The notes under the pieces are model-generated. The model did no database searches. It was not told the DNA's origin and worked only from the letters and a program-made list of their open reading frames with translations. A stretch of DNA of 64,000 bases from Eubacterium sp. (GTDB lineage Bacteria; Bacillota; Clostridia; Lachnospirales; Lachnospiraceae), in NCBI GenBank assembly GCA_017634555.1, contig JAGBNF010000007.1:1-64000 (forward strand), read 5' to 3'. Below, in pieces: positions 7,790-17,260 of the stretch. Positions within the stretch are counted from its first letter, which is position 1. Each line of letters begins with the position of its first letter. The position numbers and the translations under genes were made by a program.

Positions 7790-9035
7790 CCTCGCCTGCC
7801 TTTATATCCTCTGCTGAAATGCGTGTAAGCTCATCCTTATCAGGATCTTCGAAGGCAATTCTTCTGGCCTGTCCCGTAACAACCTTCTCGAAAAGATTTC
7901 TGATGGTTCTCGCATTTGCGAAATCATCTTCCTTTTCCTCTTCTATCTTTTCGATCAGCTCCTTGAGCGTTTTCTCAGCGTCACGGTCAAGTCTGTAATC
8001 ATATTCCTTGCAAAATGTTCTGAATATCCTTACCAGCTCATCTGTACTGTAATCAGGGAAATTGATGTACTTGTTGAATCTCGACTTAAGTCCCGGATTA
8101 CTCTCGATAAAGTTCTCCATAAGATCAGGATATCCGGCTACTATAACGATGAGGTCTTCTCTGTAATCCTCCATAGCTTTAAGGATTGTATTGATAGCCT
8201 CCTGACCGAAATCATTTCCGGTACTGCAGAGCGCATAGGCCTCATCTATAAATAGGATTCCTCCCATAGCTTCCTGTATCTTCTTCTGAGTTTTTATGGC
8301 AGTCTGGCCAATATATCCCGCAACCAGTGCGGATCTGTCAACCTCCACCAGATGTCCCTTTGAAAGAACTCCGATATCCTTATAGATTGCCGCAAGCATA
8401 CGGGCGATGGTAGTCTTTCCCGTTCCCGGATTTCCCGTGAATACCAAATGAAGTGACACCGGAACATTATGGAGTCCCAGCTCACGTCTCTTCTTCTGCA
8501 CCAGAGCAAAGCTGGCCGTATCCTTGATGTCTTTCTTTATTCCTTCAAGTCCTACAAGACGGTCAAGCCTCTCATAAGGATTCTTTCTGAACGGAAGCAC
8601 AGACATGATACCTGTATTCTTACGATTTTCATTATTTCTTTTCTTTAAAACATTCAGATAAAGGAATCTGTCGAATCTCGTATAGTCCTCTGGTGTTGCA
8701 GTTGCAAAGATATATTCCCTCGCGGAAATGTCATCCTTTATAACATGCATCCTCTTCTCGGCCTTATGAGTGATCTTGCAGTTCCTGACATCAAGCACAA
8801 CCTCGGTGGTATCCTTCTGTGTAACCTCCTCACTATCACCGACATCGACACCCAAAGCATCAGCTCCTTCCGATTCAAAGGATATCCTCAGGAAGTATCT
8901 TCGTCCTGTATCATCATACAGAACCTCCGTCACAAGATTTCTGACTCTTTCTCTGGTTATATAATCCCCATCTCTCGAGCCGAACTTCGCCTTATCAAAC
9001 TTTTCACTATTTATAACTCTTGCGTTCTCTATCAT
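7782..9035 (-). CDS. AAA+ ATPase of the SpoVK/CbbX type
   Basis: Encodes 417 residues. The C-terminal AAA+ module has Walker A GNPGTGKTT (about residues 203-211), Walker B GGILFIDEAYAL and arginine-finger region ESNPGLKSRF, all typical of the SpoVK/CbbX/EccA subfamily of protein remodelling ATPases. The N-terminal 150 residues are a different domain, beta-rich with KITHKAEKRMHVIKDD, that I do not recognise and that is probably the substrate adaptor. The gene lies between an SF2 helicase (97 bases upstream) and a membrane protein (8-base overlap downstream). A sporulation role cannot be claimed from the match alone, because this subfamily has many non-sporulation members. Confidence 0.88.
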   Translation of the reverse strand: MIENARVINSEKFDKAKFGSRDGDYITRERVRNLVTEVLYDDTGRRYFLRISFESEGADALGVDVGDSEEVTQKDTTEVVLDVRNCKITHKAEKRMHVIKDDISAREYIFATATPEDYTRFDRFLYLNVLKKRNNENRKNTGIMSVLPFRKNPYERLDRLVGLEGIKKDIKDTASFALVQKKRRELGLHNVPVSLHLVFTGNPGTGKTTIARMLAAIYKDIGVLSKGHLVEVDRSALVAGYIGQTAIKTQKKIQEAMGGILFIDEAYALCSTGNDFGQEAINTILKAMEDYREDLIVIVAGYPDLMENFIESNPGLKSRFNKYINFPDYSTDELVRIFRTFCKEYDYRLDRDAEKTLKELIEKIEEEKEDDFANARTIRNLFEKVVTGQARRIAFEDPDKDELTRISAEDIKAGEDE

Positions 9036-9132
9036 GCACGCCTCACCCGATCATCTTTATCTTATTTACATCTATTTTCTTCTGTTTATATTTCTATATC
9101 TATTTAATATTTTTTTGTCTGCTTCTTATTCT

Positions 9133-11652
9133 TTATATCACCTTACGCAGCATGCTTACATCACTTTTCTCCGCCGTACCCTGCATAAGTCTGAGATCCA
9201 GAAGCTTCTTTCTTCCTTCATCCGTATTGACTTGGATCAGGCTTGTCTTTTCCTTCAGACAATCTTCGAAGATATGCGCATTTTCACGCTTCGAAGCCAT
9301 TATATCCGGAACCGCTATATATCTCTTGAAAAAGCGTCCGATGCATACCATGTACTTCGGACATATCGGCGGTGATAATGCCTGCTTCACACTTGCCGCG
9401 TAAAGCCTGCTGTCTCTCTCTGATGCATTTATCAGATAGAAGCCGATATCATCTCCCGTCCTTTTCTTAGTAAGTACAGTTGTCGCGTCGATCATTCCGG
9501 CCTTCTTCATACCTTCATGAACCGCCTCAGCTACATGGTCTATCTGCTTCGCACTCAGAAGAAATGCATTCCTGCTGTTACCTCTTAAGAAGAAGGAAAC
9601 ACGTCTCTCCTCTATGCTGACCACATTTCTTACCTCAGAAGAGCCTGTAAAGCATACGCCTTCCCAGCCTCGTTTCACGAAATCTCTGTCAGCCGCCTTC
9701 TGAAGCATATGGCTGTTCCACTCCTCAGGCTTCTTCATAGTGAAGCCGAACTCCGTAAGTCTCTCTATACCGTTCTCGACTCTTCTTCCATCCATGCTCA
9801 GTCCGACTATGGTATCAAATCGCTGACACATGGATTTCACTTCGGAAATGTCCGTAAGCTGATCGGAATATGTCATAAGATGCCATATATTTGAAACCTT
9901 ATTCTCATCTTCAGCCAGAATTCTCAGTGCTCGGCCGCGCATCTGATTTGTCTTTACATACATTGCAGATGTACTTCCGATGATGAGCGTATTTACCGAC
10001 GGTGCATCCCAGCCTTCGCCAAGAAGAGCCGCCGTACCGATAAGTATCTCGATACGTCCCTCACCAAAATAGCTCGTGACCCGAGAAACAATACGGCTTC
10101 CCATATCTCCCGAACTCTCTATGATACTGTAGCCGGTTATTCCCAGCTTCTTTACATTTCCCGTATAACCCGCATCCGAAACCAGCGAATCCATAACGGC
10201 ATCCGGAAGGATAACAACGCTTCCCGTAAGTACGCCCAGTCTCAGTCTGTAAACTCTTTTGGCGGATGGATTATCTTCCGTTTCCATTTCCAGATATTTC
10301 TCAAGATTACCCAGATGCTCCTCACGTCTCAGTCTCTCAAATACCGTCGATACACCGAGATCAGTAAGGGACTGATCTGTCTCAACCTTGGAAATGTCTT
10401 CTTTACGGATATGATCCATAAGGACCAGGCATCTGAGCCGGCTGCCCATGGATACCGATTCTTCCTTGACAATCTTTTCAAGTGCATCAAGCTTTGATAC
10501 AGTTCCCACAAGGATCTTATCCATCTTGTCTCTGAAGTACTGACCGGACACCTTCTTATTCTTCATCATGTGCTCACCGGTAAGCTTTTCCGTAAGCTTT
10601 GCCTTCAGCTCATCCGAATATCTGCCCGGATCATTCTCCAGTATATCCTGCATAAGAGGCAGAAACCACTCATCAGTATCCTTCAGCGGTCCCACCATCT
10701 CTTTAATTCTTTTATCCCAAAGATCAAAGGCCTTTTCGGCCACAAACCTGTCACCCTCAAAGACAACTATATGCTTATCCTTAATATATGACATATAATC
10801 GATCACATGTCTCAGGTAATCCGGATATTTGATCAGTATCTCTGCATCCTCTGAAGGATTCTTCAGGAACGAAAGCTCCTTAATCTCCTTATAAAGCTGC
10901 GGATCTGCAAGAATCTCCTGTACTGCTTCACGATTTCTCTCTATCTCCGCATCAACCTGTTTCTGCTCCTTCTGATCCGGAGTACATATATAAACATAAT
11001 CCTGATGAGGACACAGACATTTTTTAGAGACCATTTCCGGAATGGAAATCTCTACATCGATATCTCCGCACAGCTGAATATATCTCTTCCATTCAATATT
11101 GGAAGTATCCATGGGCGGAGTTGCCGTAAGGGAGATCAGCTTCGGATTCATATCCATCACGAAATCCGTCAGAGCCTTTGACCACTCTCTCTTCAGATGA
11201 TGCGCTTCATCAAGACATACAGTTTCAATACCTTCATTCCTGTAAAACTCGGTAAGCTTCTTAAAGCCGTCACTTCCCGATTCGGTATATTCGCTGTATA
11301 AGTGATACAGTGCCTGATAAGTCGCACAGGTAATGATGCCCGGATTCTTCAGATCCGTGGAAAAATCATTCTCCCATTTTGCCCTGAGTTCTGTATCCTC
11401 AGGATCTATAAATGAATCCAGAAATCTTTCCTTCCACTGGTCTCGGAGACTTATGGCCGGCACAAAAATAAGTGCTCTTTTATTCAGCCTTCGTATTACC
11501 TCCAGCCCGAGCACTGTTTTTCCCGCCCCGGGAGCAGCAGCCACATGAAGCTTTCCGTCCTTCATCATGTGCTGCATCTGGTTCAGGACTCTCTCCTGAT
11601 AATCCCGAAACGGATATATAAGTTTTATATTTTCAAAGCAATTGTCATTCAT
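9133..11652 (-). CDS. SF2 DEAH-box helicase with unknown C-terminal domain
   Basis: Encodes 839 residues. Motif I AAPGAGKT (about 39-46), motif II DEAH in VCLDEAHHLKREW (148-151) and motif III SLTATPP (174-180) place it with the ResIII/UvrB-type superfamily 2 helicases. The second RecA domain is near residues 500-640, ending in QMRGRALRI. About 190 C-terminal residues match nothing I know, and no nuclease motif is seen. Such helicases occur in DNA repair, restriction and phage defence. It follows a diguanylate cyclase by 8 bases and precedes an AAA+ ATPase, which is an unusual setting. DNA or RNA translocation is the safe prediction. Confidence 0.88.
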   Translation of the reverse strand: MNDNCFENIKLIYPFRDYQERVLNQMQHMMKDGKLHVAAAPGAGKTVLGLEVIRRLNKRALIFVPAISLRDQWKERFLDSFIDPEDTELRAKWENDFSTDLKNPGIITCATYQALYHLYSEYTESGSDGFKKLTEFYRNEGIETVCLDEAHHLKREWSKALTDFVMDMNPKLISLTATPPMDTSNIEWKRYIQLCGDIDVEISIPEMVSKKCLCPHQDYVYICTPDQKEQKQVDAEIERNREAVQEILADPQLYKEIKELSFLKNPSEDAEILIKYPDYLRHVIDYMSYIKDKHIVVFEGDRFVAEKAFDLWDKRIKEMVGPLKDTDEWFLPLMQDILENDPGRYSDELKAKLTEKLTGEHMMKNKKVSGQYFRDKMDKILVGTVSKLDALEKIVKEESVSMGSRLRCLVLMDHIRKEDISKVETDQSLTDLGVSTVFERLRREEHLGNLEKYLEMETEDNPSAKRVYRLRLGVLTGSVVILPDAVMDSLVSDAGYTGNVKKLGITGYSIIESSGDMGSRIVSRVTSYFGEGRIEILIGTAALLGEGWDAPSVNTLIIGSTSAMYVKTNQMRGRALRILAEDENKVSNIWHLMTYSDQLTDISEVKSMCQRFDTIVGLSMDGRRVENGIERLTEFGFTMKKPEEWNSHMLQKAADRDFVKRGWEGVCFTGSSEVRNVVSIEERRVSFFLRGNSRNAFLLSAKQIDHVAEAVHEGMKKAGMIDATTVLTKKRTGDDIGFYLINASERDSRLYAASVKQALSPPICPKYMVCIGRFFKRYIAVPDIMASKRENAHIFEDCLKEKTSLIQVNTDEGRKKLLDLRLMQGTAEKSDVSMLRKVI

Positions 11653-11660
11653 GAAATGTA

Positions 11661-12731
11661 TTAATAGACTACCTGGTTTCTACCGTTCTCCTTTCCCTGA
11701 TAGAGCTTGGTATCCGCCTCCTTGATAGCCTCATCGATCTTTGATCCGAAATCATATTCAGAAAGTCCGAAGGTCATGGTGATCTTGATTATCTCATCCC
11801 CCACCTTGATCTCGTCCTTCTTAATGTTATGTCTAAGCTTATCAAGGATAATAAATGCATCATCCCCGTTCACATTAGGGAATATGATGAGAAACTCCTC
11901 ACCGCCCCATCTTGAAACTATGCTGCCTTCAGGACAGAAGCCCGTCATGGTCTTTGCAACATATTTCAGCACTTCGTCTCCGGCATCATGTCCGTAGGTA
12001 TCATTAACCTTCTTAAAGAAATCAATATCTCCCATTGCAAGACTTACAGACGGATAATCACTTGATTTCTCGATATATGACAGACATTCCTCAGCCTTAC
12101 GTCTGTTGAAAAGTCCCGTAAGTCTGTCGGTATCCGCTTCCTTCCTGAGCCTGTCATTATATTTCATCAGCTTGTTCTCTTCTTCATTTTCCTTCTGACT
12201 GAATCTGTAGGATATCAAGATGATAGATAAGAAAACTGCTGAAATGTTTGTTATCTGGATCAGCTTATCCGTAACTGTTCCGATCTCTACTTCCGGCTTC
12301 GTTCCACCGAAAATACCGATTACCATTATTCTGATAAGCAGTACGCAAAATGCCAGAAAGAATTTAAATCGTGGTCTTCCGTGTACGGCAAAGAAACAGA
12401 GCATGAGAATTATTATGAAATAATTCTGCATTCCTGCACTCCATCCGAAACACGGTATCATGAGAAGCGTCCATGCAAAGAAATAAAGCATGAAAAGGAT
12501 AAGCGACGGAACCGTCTTAAGAATGTAAGTCGCTATAAAAAGACATACATTTGCCGTCAGAAATCCTATCATTCTGTACGGAAATGCGCGAAAGACTGCT
12601 ATCCCCGCAAACGACATATCAAGGATAGATGCCACAAGTCCGACAATATAAAGAATTCGCAAAGTAACGATGACTCTCTTGGTCTCGTTTTCAGCTCTGA
12701 CATCCTTGTTTATAATGTCCCAAATCGTCAC
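11661..12731 (-). CDS. Membrane diguanylate cyclase (GGDEF)
   Basis: Encodes 356 residues. The N-terminal half has about six hydrophobic segments (residues 20-180) with no recognisable sensor fold, and a helical linker leads into a GGDEF domain at about residues 195-355. The signature is RWGGEEF, an active variant, and the DRLTGLFNRRKAEE start is intact, so synthesis of cyclic di-GMP from two GTP is expected. No RxxD inhibitory site is seen before the signature, so product inhibition may be absent. It begins the run that continues into the SF2 helicase after only 8 bases. Confidence 0.92.
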   Translation of the reverse strand: MTIWDIINKDVRAENETKRVIVTLRILYIVGLVASILDMSFAGIAVFRAFPYRMIGFLTANVCLFIATYILKTVPSLILFMLYFFAWTLLMIPCFGWSAGMQNYFIIILMLCFFAVHGRPRFKFFLAFCVLLIRIMVIGIFGGTKPEVEIGTVTDKLIQITNISAVFLSIILISYRFSQKENEEENKLMKYNDRLRKEADTDRLTGLFNRRKAEECLSYIEKSSDYPSVSLAMGDIDFFKKVNDTYGHDAGDEVLKYVAKTMTGFCPEGSIVSRWGGEEFLIIFPNVNGDDAFIILDKLRHNIKKDEIKVGDEIIKITMTFGLSEYDFGSKIDEAIKEADTKLYQGKENGRNQVVY

Positions 12732-12774
12732 TGTTTTAAACCCCTAAGAATTAAATAAAACCCACAAAATAATA

Positions 12775-12814
12775 TATGGATTGCTTCGTTAATTATTTTA
12801 CTCCGCAATCCATA
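12775..12814 (-). terminator. Probable terminator after the oxidoreductase fusion gene
   Basis: TATGGATTGC (12775-12784) pairs with GCAATCCATA (12805-12814); on the minus strand an AT-rich tract ending in ATTATTTTG follows. It separates the fusion gene from the diguanylate cyclase run. The T-tract is interrupted, so confidence is moderate. Confidence 0.6.
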
Positions 12815-12846
12815 ATATTATATCATATTATTCTTTTTATGTCGCG

Positions 12847-14673
12847 TTAAAAGTCAGGATGTTCACCCGAATATCCGAATTCAGGAAGACATGAAAGATA
12901 GGAAATATCTACCTCTGAAATCTTAAATCCGAAGATGTCCTTATTCTCCAGCATTCGGTTCTTTGAAGACGCCTTTGGTATAACCGGAATACCTCTCTGA
13001 ATAAGATATCTGAGGAGCAGCTGTGCATTTGTCACTCCATACTTTTCTGCAATCGCCGTTACTCTCTCATCATTCAGAACTCTCGCACGTCCCAGCGGAC
13101 TCCAAGCCTGAGGAAGTATGCCCTCTTTTCTCAGATATGCCAGAGTATATTCCTGCATATATCCCACATGCAGTTCCAGCTGATCCACCATAGGACGGAT
13201 ACGTGCAGTCTCAAGAAGAGGCTTTATATGATGAGGCAGGAAATTCGAAAGTCCTATCGCCTTTATCCTTCCCTGAAGATACAGGTCTTCCATAACCTTC
13301 CAGGAATCCGCAACCTTGCTGAACCAGTCCGGATCATTCGGATCATCCTTCGGCCAGTGTATGAGATACATATCGAGATATGTAGTTCCCAGCTTCTCGC
13401 ATGACTCTTCAAATGACTTTAATGTCCATTCCTTTCCGAGATCCGTCGGCCACACCTTACTGCATAGGAACAGCTCTTCTCTCGGAATACCGTATTCCTT
13501 AATAGCTCTTCCTATATTCTCTTCGTTGTTATAGAACTTGGCAGTATCTATATATCTGTAGCCCGAATCGAGTGCTTCCTTTATAGTATCGGCTCCGTCC
13601 GACTCTGTAGCAAGGAAAGAACCATATCCCACTGCAGGTATCACCACACCGTTATCTAGTATAAATTCCTCTCTGGATTCCGTATATGACGACACGTCAA
13701 GTATCCTGTCGAGAAGCCGCATATTTTTAATGGAAAACTCCTCTGTGATAAGCAGATCCTCTTCTCCCCTCACTGCCCTTGAAAAGCGTTCAATCTCAAG
13801 GCTGTAATTGGATTTCGACTCAACCTGTACAGTTCTCTCAATCCTATCACCCTTTTCATTCTTGATAGTAACGGAAAACTCCAGCTTTCCCTCTTCATTA
13901 TATTCCACATCAGAACGTATATAGCCCTTGGAGCCATGGATAAAGAGCCTGTCATATCTGTCACTGGTATCTGTGCCCAGCATCATGCCGGCATTAAAGG
14001 AAGCTCTCGCGCCGTTCTTAAACTTAAGGAGAACCGATGCCATATGGTCGACTCCTGTCTTATCAAGTTCCGCATCTGCCTTTACATATTCAAGCTCGGA
14101 ATCGATAAGCGTCAGAATCATTGATGTGCAGTAGCAGCCTATATCGTAGATGCCGCCGCCTCCCAGTTCCTTATGGAGTCTGAAATCCTCCGAATAATCC
14201 TGTGTCAGGAATGCAGTGTCGATATAATCCACGTCCCCAATCTCGCCGCTGCCGATGACATTCTTAAGTGCCGAAACATAAGGACTGTGCAGATAAGCGA
14301 AGGCTTCGGCAAGAATACGGCCGTTCTTCTTCGCTGCGGCAAACATTTTTCTGAGCTCTGTCTCGTTCATGGCTATCGGCTTCTCACAGAGAACGTGTTT
14401 TCCCGCCTCAAGTGCCTTAACAGCCCACTCACAGTGGATATTGTTCGGAAGCGGGATATAAACCGCCTCAACCTCCGGGTCCGCCAGCAGCGCATCATAT
14501 CCTTCATACGCCTTTACGAATCCGAATCTTTCCTTAAACTCCTCTGCCTTCTTCAGTTTTCTTCCTGCGATAGCATACAGCTCACAGTTCTCAGCCTTCA
14601 TCATTCCCGGAATCGTACATCCCGCTGCTATTCCCGCCGTTCCGAGAACACCCCATTTCACCTTGCCCGCCAT
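12847..14673 (-). CDS. Fusion of Gfo/Idh/MocA dehydrogenase and aldo/keto reductase
   Basis: Encodes 608 residues, about twice the length of either family. Residues 1 to about 330 are a Gfo/Idh/MocA oxidoreductase, with Rossmann start VKWGVLGTAGIAAG and the active-site EKP in HVLCEKPIAM. From about residue 335 (FILDNGVVIPAVGYGS) an aldo/keto reductase follows with Asp/Tyr in DTAKFYNNEENIG, Lys in LCSKVWP and His in LIHWP. The frame is continuous with no stop. Both halves keep catalytic residues, so two NAD(P)-dependent steps on one metabolite, perhaps a sugar or inositol, are possible. It follows a small conserved gene and a methyltransferase on the same strand. Confidence 0.9.
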   Translation of the reverse strand: MAGKVKWGVLGTAGIAAGCTIPGMMKAENCELYAIAGRKLKKAEEFKERFGFVKAYEGYDALLADPEVEAVYIPLPNNIHCEWAVKALEAGKHVLCEKPIAMNETELRKMFAAAKKNGRILAEAFAYLHSPYVSALKNVIGSGEIGDVDYIDTAFLTQDYSEDFRLHKELGGGGIYDIGCYCTSMILTLIDSELEYVKADAELDKTGVDHMASVLLKFKNGARASFNAGMMLGTDTSDRYDRLFIHGSKGYIRSDVEYNEEGKLEFSVTIKNEKGDRIERTVQVESKSNYSLEIERFSRAVRGEEDLLITEEFSIKNMRLLDRILDVSSYTESREEFILDNGVVIPAVGYGSFLATESDGADTIKEALDSGYRYIDTAKFYNNEENIGRAIKEYGIPREELFLCSKVWPTDLGKEWTLKSFEESCEKLGTTYLDMYLIHWPKDDPNDPDWFSKVADSWKVMEDLYLQGRIKAIGLSNFLPHHIKPLLETARIRPMVDQLELHVGYMQEYTLAYLRKEGILPQAWSPLGRARVLNDERVTAIAEKYGVTNAQLLLRYLIQRGIPVIPKASSKNRMLENKDIFGFKISEVDISYLSCLPEFGYSGEHPDF

Positions 14674-14695
14674 ACATATACCTCCTAATTCGACA

Positions 14696-14914
14696 TCAAT
14701 ACTCAGTCTTTATCTTATCAATATTATAAATTGCCTTAAAAGTCTCCTCGTCGGCCTGACTGCGGATTAGCATTACCTCTGTAAAATGTCCGTCATCCTT
14801 ATTCTTAAATCCGGCGACCTTCTCTCCCGTACATATGGAGCTTCTTATCACTGCATACTGCTTTTCGGGATCAAATGTAACCTCAGGCACAACCTTCTTA
14901 TTCTTTTTAAACAT
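14696..14914 (-). CDS. Small conserved protein of unknown function
   Basis: Encodes 72 residues. It has a basic start (MFKKNKK) and a conserved-looking core EKQYAVIRSSICTGEKVAGFK followed by FTEVMLIRS. I recall very similar small proteins in many Clostridia, sometimes carrying an unsupported 'aspartate dehydrogenase' label; at this length it cannot be that enzyme. There is one Cys, no membrane segment and no known motif. Its start overlaps the stop of the methyltransferase gene by 8 bases, so it is co-translated with it, and the oxidoreductase fusion follows after 22 bases. Confidence 0.75.
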   Translation of the reverse strand: MFKKNKKVVPEVTFDPEKQYAVIRSSICTGEKVAGFKNKDDGHFTEVMLIRSQADEETFKAIYNIDKIKTEY

Positions 14915-15671
14915 TTTTCCTACTCCTTACGATCAGAAAGTCCGGTTTATGCAGATTATCGCTGTAATCCGGATATTTAGCGAGTATCTCCTCATCAGGA
15001 TAAGGCTCGATCAGCTTTTCTATCGAGAAGCCTTCCTCTATCAGAGTATTTATGATAGTCGAAAACATTCTGTGGTATCTCTTTACATTATCTACAAACC
15101 ATTCGCATTCAGTTTCTTTTTCCACACAATAATTCATCAGATTAACGTGAAGCTTCTTCCCGTTTTCATCAACTGTCCATCTGTTCTTACCGGTAAAGCA
15201 AGTATTAAGCGGATGCTCCTGAGAGAATATGAAAAGCCCACCTTTATTCATAAGGGAATTTATATTTCTCAGCACTCCCGAAAAGTCCTCAATATAGTGA
15301 AATGCGAGCGAGCTTATCACTACATCAAACATTAGATCATCTTCACTGAGTGTATCCTTCAGCTGTCCCAAATCCTCCATCGGCATATGAAGATATGTTA
15401 TCTTAGGATCACTGTTTTCTTTCTTTGCTATTTCCAGCATTTTCTCCGAAATATCAAGACCTACGACTCTATCGGCTCCCATTTTTATATATTCCATACA
15501 GTGCTCACCGAAGCCGCAGCCCAGATCAAGGATCTTCTTTCCCTTCATATCAGGTAGAAGTGAAAAAAGAGCGGGAATCTCATAAATGTTATTCGCATTT
15601 ACTTCTCTTTCCCTTATCTTCTTATACCCCTCAAAGAATGTCTCGTTGTCAAAAATATTCTGCTGTGCCAT
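14907..15671 (-). CDS. Class I SAM-dependent methyltransferase
   Basis: Encodes 254 residues from the ATG at 15671, placed 5 bases after GGGAGG; a GTG two codons earlier sits too close to the ribosome site. The SAM-binding motif I is KILDLGCGFGEHCMEY (about residues 46-61), followed by acidic VVGLDISEKML and motif IV FDVVISSLAFHYIEDF, all typical of the Methyltransf_11/25 group that methylates small molecules. The substrate is not predictable. It is the first gene of a three-gene run with the small protein and the oxidoreductase fusion. Confidence 0.88.
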   Translation of the reverse strand: MAQQNIFDNETFFEGYKKIREREVNANNIYEIPALFSLLPDMKGKKILDLGCGFGEHCMEYIKMGADRVVGLDISEKMLEIAKKENSDPKITYLHMPMEDLGQLKDTLSEDDLMFDVVISSLAFHYIEDFSGVLRNINSLMNKGGLFIFSQEHPLNTCFTGKNRWTVDENGKKLHVNLMNYCVEKETECEWFVDNVKRYHRMFSTIINTLIEEGFSIEKLIEPYPDEEILAKYPDYSDNLHKPDFLIVRSRKNV

Positions 15672-15798
15672 TTCCACCTCCCGCTGATATGCTTATTTAA
15701 TTTCATTATTTCACTGTATTTCAGTATAGCAAACACCACTATGTATAACAAGAAACGCATAGTATAAATATCGCGAATTTTGCCCAATAATTGCCATA

Positions 15799-15844
15799 TA
15801 AAAAACCAGTATGCACAGGCGATCAACTACCTGTGACATACCGG
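15799..15844 (-). terminator. Terminator of the nitrogenase-like operon
   Basis: CCAGTATGCACAGG (15806-15819) pairs with CCTGTGACATACCGG (15830-15844) with a few mismatches; on the minus strand it is followed by a run of T (A-run 15799-15805). It lies about 50 bases beyond the nifK-like stop. Confidence 0.88.
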
Positions 15845-15895
15845 CTTTTCTCATACATTTTACTGTATGGAAGGACCTTATTAAATTGGGTAATA

Positions 15896-17260
15896 CTATA
15901 CAACGACCGAATCGTTATATGTACTTGAATTAATCTGATTACCCGAGAAAAGATTATGATAGATATCCTCAAGAAGGTTAAGACCTCCGCGATATCCTAC
16001 ATGTGTATTCTGAATGATCAGATCCTGACCAATCGGAATACTTATATACTTAAAGAGATTTCCTGTTTCCTTAGCAACATCTCTCTCCCAATCGCTTCCA
16101 AGGATCAGCGCTCTGTTTTCATACTTCACTCTGTTCTTAAGATCTATGAGATTCTGTTCATTATCCTTATTGATAACGAAGATATCCTTATACTCAGGAA
16201 GCTCCTTTTCGATGATATCTCTTACTATCGCTTCCTTCTCCGGTGACGGATCATCTGTGATATATACCTTCTCAGGGATGAAGCCCAGCTCCTGCTCAAG
16301 ATACTTTGTGTATGATATAGCATAAAGACTATCTGCTGTTGTATAAAGCTTATATGGAAGATTTGTCTGGTACTCTGCAAGGAAGTCTACTATTCCTTCG
16401 AAATACTGATAATATCTCTTCTCCTCTCTTGAGATTACTCTCTGAATATCAAGGCCGTTAATTCCCGCGAATTTACCAACCTTCTTAAGGAATTTACCTG
16501 TCTCTACAGCTCCGATTGGAAGAACCGGATACTGAAGATAAGGTGTACCGTATTTCTCCTTAAGCAGCTCTACAGTATCAAGACCTACCCAAGGTGAGAT
16601 AAGGAGATTGAACTCCGCATCAGGAATGGAATTCCATTCCTTTATTCCCTCAGATGTGATACCGAAGAGGATGTTTACTTCAAGACCGATATCCTCAAGA
16701 AGTCTCTTTATCTCCTCGAGATCACCTCTCCAGTATGGATTCTGGAAAGGAACGTCTGCGAATACATTTACCAGTCTCTTCTTAACATTAGGCTTACGGT
16801 CGCCGATATACTGCTGTATGATAGACTTGATAACAGCCTCATGTCCGTAATAGTTTGAGCCTCTGAAGCCCGGTGTATCAACGCCTGTGATAGGGAAGCC
16901 CTGATCTCTGAATTCCTTTGCAATTGCAACAACATCGTCACCGATGATTCCGGCTGTACATCCGGAAAGAATTACAAAGAGGTCTCCGTTCAGCACCTTA
17001 AATGTGCTCTCCACCAGCTGTCTCAGCTTCTTCTCTCCACCGAATACAACCTCTGTCTCACTTGCATTTGTACATGATATCTGATTTCCTCCTGCATATC
17101 CCTCTCCCTGCTGACCTGCTCCGGTAGCAAGAAATCCGAAGGTTTTCATTGAACATCCCGGACCGGCATGTACTATAGGAATTCCTCCCGGTATTGCAAG
17201 TACTGTCTGCTGCGCTCCGAGTGCACATGTATATCTGGGTTGTGATATTGTATTAGCCAT
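15896..17260 (-). CDS. NifK-like subunit of a nitrogenase-like reductase
   Basis: Encodes 454 residues, shorter than true NifK (about 520) because the N-terminal extension is absent. The three P-cluster cysteines are present: C12 (YTCALGA), C36 (HAGPGCSMK) and C101 (ILSGCTAGIIGDDV). The block NQISCTNASETEVVFGGEKKLRQ matches the conserved NifK core. With the NifD-like partner it should form a heterotetramer holding a P-cluster-like Fe-S cluster at the interface and receiving electrons from the NifH-like protein. Its ATG overlaps the nifD-like stop as TAATG, giving tight coupling. It is the last gene of the operon, followed by a strong terminator. Nitrogenase superfamily membership is clear; the substrate is unknown. 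Confidence 0.9.
   Translation of the reverse strand: MANTISQPRYTCALGAQQTVLAIPGGIPIVHAGPGCSMKTFGFLATGAGQQGEGYAGGNQISCTNASETEVVFGGEKKLRQLVESTFKVLNGDLFVILSGCTAGIIGDDVVAIAKEFRDQGFPITGVDTPGFRGSNYYGHEAVIKSIIQQYIGDRKPNVKKRLVNVFADVPFQNPYWRGDLEEIKRLLEDIGLEVNILFGITSEGIKEWNSIPDAEFNLLISPWVGLDTVELLKEKYGTPYLQYPVLPIGAVETGKFLKKVGKFAGINGLDIQRVISREEKRYYQYFEGIVDFLAEYQTNLPYKLYTTADSLYAISYTKYLEQELGFIPEKVYITDDPSPEKEAIVRDIIEKELPEYKDIFVINKDNEQNLIDLKNRVKYENRALILGSDWERDVAKETGNLFKYISIPIGQDLIIQNTHVGYRGGLNLLEDIYHNLFSGNQINSSTYNDSVVV

Noticed and set aside
7782..9035. Calling the AAA+ protein a sporulation gene spoVK
   Set aside because: The SpoVK/CbbX subfamily is broad and no sporulation gene is adjacent.
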